A stretch of DNA of 64,000 bases from Variovorax beijingensis. GTDB taxonomy: Bacteria > Pseudomonadota > Gammaproteobacteria > Burkholderiales > Burkholderiaceae_C. Position 1 is the stretch's first letter, and each line of letters begins with the position of its first letter. Of the stretch, positions 56,568 through 63,213 are shown piece by piece. The position numbers and the translations under genes were made by a program. The stretch is from the NCBI RefSeq assembly GCF_003951285.1, contig NZ_RXFQ01000002.1:62001-126000 (forward strand). Reading direction: 5' to 3'. The notes beneath the pieces are model-generated. The model ran no database searches. It was not told the DNA's origin and saw nothing but the letters and a program-made list of their open reading frames with translations.

Positions 56568-58387
56568 ACGTAGTCCTTGTACTTGTCGAGGAAGCGCACC
56601 GGCTTGGCCAGCGCATCGCGGCGGAACGGATCGCCGAGCTCGCGGGTGCACATGATCTCGATCACGCAGGTCTTGCCTTCGTTCATCTGCATGTCGATCG
56701 CCTTCTTCAGTGCCGGGCCCACGTCTTCGAGCCTGTCGACCACGATGCCTTCGGCGCCCATGGCCTTGGCAATGCCCGCGAAGCTCTCGCTCTCGAGCTC
56801 GCCCGCGACGAAGCGGCGGTTGTAGAAGTCGACCTGGTTCTTCTTCTCGGCGCCCCACTGGCGGTTGTGGAAGACCACGGCCGTGACCGGAATGTCGTGC
56901 CGCACGGCGGTCATGATCTCGACCATGCTCATGCCCCAGGCGCCGTCGCCGGCATAGGCCACGGCCGGGCGGTCGGGCGCCGCGCACTTGGCGCCGATCA
57001 TGGTCGGCAGCGAGTAGCCGCAGTTGCCGAAGCTCATCGGCGCGAAGAAGCTCCTCGGCTCCTCGAAGCGCAGGTAGCTGTTGGCAATGGCGTTGATGTT
57101 GCCGATGTCGGTGGAGACCATCACGCGCGGCGGCATGGCCTTCTCGAGCTCGCGCAGCACCTGGCGCGGGTGCAGGTAGGTGCCGCCGGTGGGCGTCTTC
57201 TCGCCCTTGGCTTCCTCGATGGCGTCGAGGCTGAATGGGTCGCGCTCGTGGGTCCACTCGTCGAGCTCCTTTTCCCACGCGGCCTTCTCGGCCTTGATCT
57301 TGTCGGCGCGCTGGGCCTTGGTGGCGTCGCAGGCGAGCGCCTTGCCGGCCAGCCGCTTGAGCAGTTCATTGGCCGTGGCCTTGGCGTCGCCGTGGATGCC
57401 GACGGTGATCTTCTTCACGAGCCCGAGGTTGGTGTGGTCGGCTTCCACCTGGATGATCTTCGCGTCCTTCGGCCAGTAGTCCATGCCGTGCTGCGGCAAG
57501 GTGCCGAAGGGGCCCATGCGCGAGCCGAGCGCCAGCACCACGTCGGCCTGCGCGATCAGCTTCATCGCGGCCTTGGAACCCTGGTAGCCCAGCGGGCCGG
57601 CCCACAGCGGATGGCTCGCTGGGAACGAGTCGTTGCGCAGGTAGCCGTTGGCCACGGGGGCGCCCAGGCGCTCGGCCAGGGCCTTGCATTCTTCGACCGC
57701 ATCGCCCATCACCACGCCGCCGCCCGAGAGGATGACCGGAAACTTCGCCGAGGCCAGCAGCTCGACGGCCGCGTTCAGGCTCATCTCGCCGCCCGCGCCG
57801 CGCTCCACGCGCATGGGCTTCGGGATCTCGGTGGTGATTTCGCCGTAGAAATAGTCGCGCGGAATGTTGAGCTGCGTCGGGCCCATCTCGGAAATGGCGC
57901 GGTCGAAGCAGCGCGCCGTGTACTCGGCCATGCGCTTGGGGTTGTTGACGTGGCCCTGGTACTTCGTGAACTCCTGGAACATCGGCAGCTGGTTGGCTTC
58001 CTGGAAGCCGCCCAGGCCCATGCCCATGGTGCCGGTCTCGGGCGTGATCATCACGACCGGGCTGTGCGCCCAGTAGGCGGCCGCGATGGCCGTCACGCAG
58101 TTGCTGATGCCGGGGCCGTTCTGGCCGATCACCACGCCGTGGCGGCCCGACACGCGCGCATAGCCGTCGGCCATGTGGGCGCCGCCCTGCTCGTGCACCA
58201 CCGGGATCAGGCGGATGCCGGCGGGCGCGAAGATGTCCATCGCATCCATGAAGGCCGAGCCCATGATGCCGAACATGTCGGTCACGCCGTTGGCGACCAT
58301 GGTTTCGACGAAGGCCTCGGAGGGCGTCATCTTCTGCACGCCGGCGACGGCTTCGCGGGTGGGTGCGGCGGGTTGCTTCTGGCTCAT
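56564..58387 (-). CDS. xsc: Sulfoacetaldehyde acetyltransferase
   Basis: The 607-residue thiamine diphosphate enzyme converts sulfoacetaldehyde and phosphate to acetyl phosphate and sulfite. Glu 66 in VVHEQGGAHMADGYARVSG activates ThDP; GDGAWGMSMVEIMTA through VVFHNRQWG is the ThDP/Mg motif. AGPLGYQGSKAAMKLIAQAD and NVFQ-like features match Xsc rather than acetolactate synthase or oxalyl-CoA decarboxylase, and the length is right. ATG 58387 (MSQKQPAAPT) has CAGGAGA upstream. It heads a two-gene leftward operon with ackA, behind a near-consensus promoter and a divergent IclR gene. The source of sulfoacetaldehyde (taurine, isethionate or sulfopyruvate) is not encoded in this window. Confidence 0.94.
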   Translation of the reverse strand: MSQKQPAAPTREAVAGVQKMTPSEAFVETMVANGVTDMFGIMGSAFMDAMDIFAPAGIRLIPVVHEQGGAHMADGYARVSGRHGVVIGQNGPGISNCVTAIAAAYWAHSPVVMITPETGTMGMGLGGFQEANQLPMFQEFTKYQGHVNNPKRMAEYTARCFDRAISEMGPTQLNIPRDYFYGEITTEIPKPMRVERGAGGEMSLNAAVELLASAKFPVILSGGGVVMGDAVEECKALAERLGAPVANGYLRNDSFPASHPLWAGPLGYQGSKAAMKLIAQADVVLALGSRMGPFGTLPQHGMDYWPKDAKIIQVEADHTNLGLVKKITVGIHGDAKATANELLKRLAGKALACDATKAQRADKIKAEKAAWEKELDEWTHERDPFSLDAIEEAKGEKTPTGGTYLHPRQVLRELEKAMPPRVMVSTDIGNINAIANSYLRFEEPRSFFAPMSFGNCGYSLPTMIGAKCAAPDRPAVAYAGDGAWGMSMVEIMTAVRHDIPVTAVVFHNRQWGAEKKNQVDFYNRRFVAGELESESFAGIAKAMGAEGIVVDRLEDVGPALKKAIDMQMNEGKTCVIEIMCTRELGDPFRRDALAKPVRFLDKYKDYV

Positions 58388-58467
58388 GGAAGGCGTCTCC
58401 TGAAGGGGATGGGGCGGTCGGCGGGTTTCAAAAGACGGAACGGCTTGTTCCGATTTTTCTTCGGCGG

Positions 58468-58496
58468 AATATAGGGCGGCCAAGCCTTGGTGTCAA
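58468..58496 (-). promoter_or_regulatory. Sigma-70 promoter of xsc
   Basis: On the minus strand TTGACA (plus-strand TGTCAA, 58491-58496) is followed after exactly 17 bases by TATATT (plus-strand AATATA, 58468-58473). The spacer itself contains the inverted repeat CCAAG-C-CTTGG (58480-58490). Transcription would begin near 58461, about 75 bases before the xsc start. Confidence 0.8.
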
Positions 58497-58500
58497 ACAA

Positions 58501-58539
58501 TTTACAAAAATCGGTACATCTTGTCTTGTTTTTTGTAAA
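58501..58539. promoter_or_regulatory. Probable IclR operator upstream of xsc
   Basis: TTTACAAAAA (58501-58510) and TTTTTGTAAA (58530-58539) form a perfect 10-bp inverted repeat around a 19-base centre. It abuts the xsc -35 element on the upstream side, an activator-type position, and lies 20 bases from the divergent IclR gene. Confidence 0.7.
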
Positions 58540-58557
58540 AAGACTATGATCCGGCCC

Positions 58558-59382
58558 ATGAAGATCGTCAAGGGGCCCACGCCCGAAACTTTGGAGCCGG
58601 CGCCGGGCGACACGCCCACCATGCGCCTTTTCGGGCTGCTCGAAGTCATGGCCGCCAAGGACCAGCGCTACTCGCTGCAGGGCCTGGTGGAAGAGACCGG
58701 CATGCCCAAGCCCACCCTGCACCGCATGCTCCAGCAGCTCGAAGGCGCGGGTCTCCTGCAGCGCGAGGGCGACGGCCGCCACTACGGCATCGGCACGCGG
58801 CTGCGGCGGCTGGCCGAGAACCTGCTGCTCAACGACAGCCTCCACGGTGCACGCCATACGGTGCTGCGTCAACTGGTGGAAGAAATCGGCGAGAGCTGCA
58901 ATCTCACCGCGCTCTCGGGCAGCGAGGTGGTGTATCTCGACCGCGTGGAAACCGCTGCGCCGCTGCGCTTCTACCTGCACTCCGGCTCGCGCGTGCCGGT
59001 GCACTGCTCCGCCAGCGGCAAGATCTTTCTCGCGCAGATGAGCGCGGCGCAGCGCCGCCGCCTGCTCTCCAACGCGCCACTGGAGCCCTACACCCCCCGC
59101 ACGCTCACCGACCCCGACGCGCTCGAGAAGGAAGTGCAGCGCGTGCGCAAGGACGGCTACGCCATCGACAACGAGGAGTTTCTGCCCGGCCTGCTGTGCA
59201 TTGCCGCGCTGGTGCCTTCGGGCGACGACGGCCCCTCGAACCTGTGCATCGCGGTGCAGGCGCCGGTCATGCGGCTCGATGCCGCGAAGGCGAAGGCGCT
59301 GCTGCCCGCCCTGCAGCGCGCCGCACAGGTGTTGAGCCGCATCGATGCCGACGCGGGCACCACCAGCCGCGCACAGGCCTGA
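58558..59382 (+). CDS. IclR-family regulator of xsc-ackA
   Basis: The 274-residue regulator has a winged helix (TMRLFGLLEVMAAKDQRYSL, LVEETGMPKPTLHRMLQQLE) and an IclR effector domain (RFYLHSGSRVPVHCSASGKI, KDGYAIDNEEFLPGLLCIAA). It diverges from xsc and probably controls it through the inverted repeat between them. Start choice: ATG 58546 and ATG 58558 are both in frame. A TATGAT hexamer at 58545-58550 could be the -10 box, which would place the transcript start at or near the second ATG. Confidence 0.88.
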   Translation: MKIVKGPTPETLEPAPGDTPTMRLFGLLEVMAAKDQRYSLQGLVEETGMPKPTLHRMLQQLEGAGLLQREGDGRHYGIGTRLRRLAENLLLNDSLHGARHTVLRQLVEEIGESCNLTALSGSEVVYLDRVETAAPLRFYLHSGSRVPVHCSASGKIFLAQMSAAQRRRLLSNAPLEPYTPRTLTDPDALEKEVQRVRKDGYAIDNEEFLPGLLCIAALVPSGDDGPSNLCIAVQAPVMRLDAAKAKALLPALQRAAQVLSRIDADAGTTSRAQA

Positions 59383-59407
59383 CCCACTCCATTCTGGAAA
59401 GCCCATC

Positions 59408-60391
59408 GTGACCGACATCGCAGACCTTCGGCCCGACCGCATGCTGAGCGTGCGCGAGGTGTTCGGCATCGACACCGACCTTCAGGTGCCCGCCTTCAGC
59501 GAACGCGACGACCACGTGCCCGAAGTGGATGCGGTCTACCGCTTCAACCCCGACGTGACGCTCGCCATCCTCGCGGGCTTCATGCGCGACCGGCGCGTGA
59601 TGGTGCAGGGGCTGCACGGCACCGGCAAGTCGACCCACATCGAGCAGGTGGCGGCGCGGCTGAACTGGCCTTGCGTGCGCCTGAACCTCGATGGCCACAT
59701 CAGCCGCCTCGACCTCGTGGGCAAGGACGCGGTCGTGCTGCGCGAAGGCAAACAGGTCACCGAGTTCCAGGAAGGCATCGTGCCGTGGTCGCTGCAGCGG
59801 CCGGTGGCGCTGGTGTTCGACGAGTACGACGCGGGCCGGCCCGACGTGATGTTCGTGATCCAGCGCATCCTGGAACAGGGCGGCAAGTTCACGCTGATGG
59901 ACCAGAACAGGGTGCTGCGCCCGCACCCCTTCTTTCGCCTGTTCGCCACCGCCAATACGGTGGGCCTGGGCAACCTCAACGGCCTGTACCACGGCGCGCA
60001 GCGGCTCAACCATGCGCAGATCGACCGCTGGAACATCGTCGCCTCGCTCAACTACCTGCCGGCCGATGAAGAAATCGCGATCGTGCAGGCGCGCGTGCCT
60101 TCGCTCGCGGGCGATGCGGGGCGCCGGCTGGTCGCATCGATGGTGGCCGTGGCCGATCTCACGCGCAAGGGCTTCGCGGCGGGCGACCTCTCCACGCTGA
60201 TGTCGCCGCGCACCGTGATCACCTGGGCCGAGAACGTCGAGATCTTCAAGGACCCGGCGCTCGCGTTTCGCCTGTCCTTCGTCAACAAGTGCGACGACGC
60301 GGAGCGGCCGCTCGTGGCCGAGTATTTCCAGCGCTGCTTCGACCAGGAACTGAAGGAGTCGCACCAGCTGTCGCCGGGTTCACAAGAATGA
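59408..60391 (+). CDS. CobS-like MoxR/AAA+ ATPase
   Basis: The 327-residue AAA+ ATPase resembles cobaltochelatase subunit CobS. It has REVFGIDTDLQVPAFSERDD near the N-terminus, Walker A GLHGTGKST (68-76), Walker B VALVFDEYD (133-141) and sensor region FFRLFATANTVGLG. A GTG at 59408 is the best start (VTDIADLRPDRML). It overlaps the following VWA gene by four bases. No cobN or cobalamin-ring genes are nearby, so an orphan MoxR-VWA chaperone that inserts a metal or activates another enzyme is as likely as cobalt chelation. Confidence 0.85.
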   Translation: MTDIADLRPDRMLSVREVFGIDTDLQVPAFSERDDHVPEVDAVYRFNPDVTLAILAGFMRDRRVMVQGLHGTGKSTHIEQVAARLNWPCVRLNLDGHISRLDLVGKDAVVLREGKQVTEFQEGIVPWSLQRPVALVFDEYDAGRPDVMFVIQRILEQGGKFTLMDQNRVLRPHPFFRLFATANTVGLGNLNGLYHGAQRLNHAQIDRWNIVASLNYLPADEEIAIVQARVPSLAGDAGRRLVASMVAVADLTRKGFAAGDLSTLMSPRTVITWAENVEIFKDPALAFRLSFVNKCDDAERPLVAEYFQRCFDQELKESHQLSPGSQE

Positions 60392-62139
60392 CCGGCGCGC
60401 CTGCCCCCGCCACTGCATCGGCCAGCGCGATGCAGCGCCGCGTGCGGCAGGAGGAACAGGTCGCCGAACTCTGCGCGGGCGTGGTGCGCGCCTTCAGCGG
60501 CGAACGCGACCTGCACTTTCGCGGGCAGCGTTTGCACCGCGGCCGCGTGGCGCTGCCGTGGTTCGCGCCGCACCTGCATCCCTCGCCCGAGACCGACGAC
60601 TTCGCCTCCTTCCGCGGCGTGGCCGACGGGTTGGCGCTGCGGCTCACGGTGTCCGACGCCGCGCTGCACGAAAGCCTGCGGCCCGAAGAGCCGGTCGAGC
60701 GCATGCTGTTCGAGATGCTCGAGCAGTTCCGCGCCGAAGCCATGGCGCCCGAGGTCATGGCCGGCATGCGCCGCAACCTGCGGCACCGCCACGAGCAGTG
60801 GTCGCTGGCCTTCCACCACTCGGGCCTGACGGACACCGCGCGCGGCCTGCTGCTCTACGCCGTGGTGCAGATCTGCCGCGCCCGCGTGAGCGGCCAGCAG
60901 GTGGTGGAAGAAACCGAGGACATGCTCGAAGCGACGCGATTTCACCTTGCGCCGCTGATCGGCCACGCACTCGCAGGCCTGCGCCGCGACCGCGCCGACC
61001 AGGCCGCCTATGCCGTGCATGCGCTCGCCATCGCGCGCACCGTCGCCGCCATGCTGCACGAGGCCGGCGAAGACAGCAGCGACGCGCGCGACCCGCATGT
61101 GGACGACAAGCGCAGCGTGTTCATGCTCGTCGCCGACATGGACCGCGAGATCGTCGAACGCTTCACCACCGCCGAGTCGGGCCGCAGCGCGGTGCTCGAC
61201 GGCGCGGGCGGTGCCTACCGCGTCTTCACCGCCGCCTACGACCGCGAACACGACGCCGCCACCCTCGCGCGCAAGGAAGTGCTGGCCGGCCACCGCGAAA
61301 AGCTCGACCGCCGCATCGCCGCGCAGGGCGTGAACATTGCGCGCCTGGCACGCGAGCTGCGGGCGCTGCTCGCCGACCCCACGCGCGACGGCTGGGACGG
61401 CGGCCAGGAGGAAGGCCTGGTCGACGGCCGCCGGCTCGCGCAGCTGGTGGCCTCGCCGACCGAGCACCGCCTGTTCCGCACCGAGCGCATCGAACCGGTG
61501 GCCGACTGCATGGTGACGCTCCTGATCGACTGCTCGGGTTCGATGAAGGAGCATGCCGAATCGGTCGCGATGATGGCCGACGTGTTCGCGCGCGCACTCG
61601 AGCAGGCCGGCGCGGCCAGCGAGGTGCTGGGCTTCACCACCGGCGCCTGGAACGGCGGCCACGCGCAGCGCGAGTGGGTGCGCGCCGGCAGGCCCCCTCA
61701 CCCGGGCCGCCTCAACGAGCGCTGCCACATCGTCTTCAAGGCCGCCGCCACGCCCTGGCGCCGCGCGCGGCCCGCGATGGCGGCGCTGCTGAAGGCCGAC
61801 CTGTTCCGCGAAGGCATCGACGGCGAGGCGGTCGACTGGGCCTGCGCGCGCCTGCGCGAGCGGCCGGAGGCACGCAAGCTGCTGCTGGTGATTTCAGACG
61901 GCTCGCCGATGGACAGCGCGACACACCTGGCCAACGACGCGCACTATCTCGACCACCACCTGCGCGACGTGGTGGCGCGGCAGGAGCAGCGGCGCGACGT
62001 CGAGATTGCCGGTATTGGTGTCGGTCTCGATCTGAGTCCGTACTACAGCCGCAGCCATGTGCTGGACCTTGCTGCCTCTGCCGGCAACACCATCTTTCGC
62101 GAGGTGATCGACTTGATGGCGGGGCGGCATCGGCGCTGA
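60388..62139 (+). CDS. CobT-like VWA-domain protein
   Basis: The 583-residue partner of the preceding ATPase has a long helical N-terminal region and a C-terminal von Willebrand A domain with a MIDAS motif in VTLLIDCSGSMKEHAES (Asp 381, Ser 383, Ser 385). LNERCHIVFKAAATPWRRA and LLLVISDGSPMDSATH fit CobT-type VWA domains. The acidic linker typical of classical CobT is short or absent. Four-base ATGA overlap with the ATPase gene implies a complex made in fixed ratio. The target is unknown. Confidence 0.85.
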   Translation: MTGAPAPATASASAMQRRVRQEEQVAELCAGVVRAFSGERDLHFRGQRLHRGRVALPWFAPHLHPSPETDDFASFRGVADGLALRLTVSDAALHESLRPEEPVERMLFEMLEQFRAEAMAPEVMAGMRRNLRHRHEQWSLAFHHSGLTDTARGLLLYAVVQICRARVSGQQVVEETEDMLEATRFHLAPLIGHALAGLRRDRADQAAYAVHALAIARTVAAMLHEAGEDSSDARDPHVDDKRSVFMLVADMDREIVERFTTAESGRSAVLDGAGGAYRVFTAAYDREHDAATLARKEVLAGHREKLDRRIAAQGVNIARLARELRALLADPTRDGWDGGQEEGLVDGRRLAQLVASPTEHRLFRTERIEPVADCMVTLLIDCSGSMKEHAESVAMMADVFARALEQAGAASEVLGFTTGAWNGGHAQREWVRAGRPPHPGRLNERCHIVFKAAATPWRRARPAMAALLKADLFREGIDGEAVDWACARLRERPEARKLLLVISDGSPMDSATHLANDAHYLDHHLRDVVARQEQRRDVEIAGIGVGLDLSPYYSRSHVLDLAASAGNTIFREVIDLMAGRHRR

Positions 62140-62177
62140 GGCTGCCTGAGCGCTGCTGTGCAGGGCGGCATGCCCCA

Positions 62178-62273
62178 GTGCACAGGGCATCGGGTGCTCC
62201 CCGCAGCGAAATCAAGGAGGAGGCCGCAGGCCGGGGGACATTCGCGGAGGGGAGTACCCGGTGGCCTGGGCAC
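62178..62273. repeat. 96-base imperfect palindromic intergenic element
   Basis: Arms of 25 bases (62178-62202 and 62249-62273) are complementary except for about four positions and enclose a 46-base GC-rich core that contains further short pairings (for example GGCCGCAGGCC). It lies in the 261-base gap between the VWA gene and the second IclR gene. The form is that of a REP or small MITE-like element. A second copy is not present in this window. Confidence 0.65.
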
Positions 62274-62363
62274 GCACCCTGAAAAATCGAAACGTTTAGA
62301 CCTACATCCAAGTCCCCGATTGACAAAGCGGACGATCAGCCCAAACATTGCGTCCCATATCCA

Positions 62364-62388
62364 GGAACAACGTTCCAATATTTGGAAC
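62364..62388. promoter_or_regulatory. IclR-type operator with three half-sites upstream of the second iclR gene
   Basis: GGAAC (62364-62368), GTTCC (62372-62376) and GGAAC (62384-62388) alternate in orientation. The last two form a 17-bp perfect dyad GTTCCAATATTTGGAAC. They lie 13-37 bases before the ATG at 62401. A TTGACA at 62320-62325 upstream may be the -35 element, which would put the operator over the transcription start, suggesting autorepression. Confidence 0.7.
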
Positions 62389-62400
62389 ATCCAGAGCCTC

Positions 62401-63213
62401 ATGGATTCCACCCTCGCCAAAGGCCTTGCCGCCATCGAATGGATGACGCGGCAACAGCGCGACTGCCGCGTCACCGACCTGGCCCAGGCCTTCGGCATGG
62501 CGCGCAGCAACGCGCACCGCACGCTGCAGACCCTGGTCGACTGCGGCTGGGCCGTGCAGGACCCGGACACCAGCGCCTACCGCCCGAGCCTGCGCCTGTT
62601 CGAGCTCGGCGCGCTGGTTTCCGAGGCCACCGACATGGGGTCGCTGCTGCGGCCGCACCTTGCGGCGCTGGCGCAGCAGACCGGCGAAACCATCCACCTT
62701 GCCGTGCTCGACGGCGCCGAGATCGTCTACCTCGACAAGTTCGACAGCCCCCTGCCCGTGGCCGCCTATTCGCGCATCGGCGGCCGGGCGGCGGCGTATT
62801 GCGTGGCCTCGGGCAAGGCCCTGCTGGCCGCGGCCGCGCCGGACCTTCCCGCGCTGCACGAGCGCCTGGGCACGCTCGCGGCGCACACGAAGAACAGCAT
62901 CACCAGCTTCGATGCCCTTCTCTCGGAACTCGAACGCACGCGCGTTCGCGGCTATGCGGAAAACCGCGAGGAATGGCGCCTGGGCGTCTGCGGTCTCGGC
63001 GTGCCGGTGTTCAACGCGCGCGGCGAGGCGGTCGCGGCCGTCGGCATGAGCGTGCCCTCGATCCGCTTCGCGCGGACGCAGGCGCGCGGACTGGCCGACC
63101 GCCTCATGGCCTGCGCGCGCGATGCGAGCGTCACGCTGGGCTACCGGGCAAGCCCGGTGCCGGCATCGGCGCCGCTGCCGGCATCCACCACAAGGAGAAG
63201 GAGACTCGAATGA
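62401..63213 (+). CDS. IclR-family transcriptional regulator
   Basis: The 270-residue regulator starts MDSTLAKGLAAIEWMTRQQR with a winged helix (RVTDLAQAFGMARSNAHRTL) and an IclR effector domain (GETIHLAVLDGAEIVYLDKF, AAAYCVASGKALLAA, RLGVCGLGVPVFNARGEAVA). Its stop codon overlaps the ATG of the following receptor gene by ATGA, so the two are cotranscribed and coupled. It probably controls uptake and catabolism of an organic acid encoded downstream of the window. Confidence 0.9.
   Translation: MDSTLAKGLAAIEWMTRQQRDCRVTDLAQAFGMARSNAHRTLQTLVDCGWAVQDPDTSAYRPSLRLFELGALVSEATDMGSLLRPHLAALAQQTGETIHLAVLDGAEIVYLDKFDSPLPVAAYSRIGGRAAAYCVASGKALLAAAAPDLPALHERLGTLAAHTKNSITSFDALLSELERTRVRGYAENREEWRLGVCGLGVPVFNARGEAVAAVGMSVPSIRFARTQARGLADRLMACARDASVTLGYRASPVPASAPLPASTTRRRRLE

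Noticed and set aside
56564..58387. Acetolactate synthase or oxalyl-CoA decarboxylase for the ThDP enzyme
   Set aside because: The N-terminal VHEQGGAHMADGYARVSG and the middle region match Xsc, there is no small regulatory subunit or CoA-transferase gene, and an acetyl phosphate-using kinase follows.
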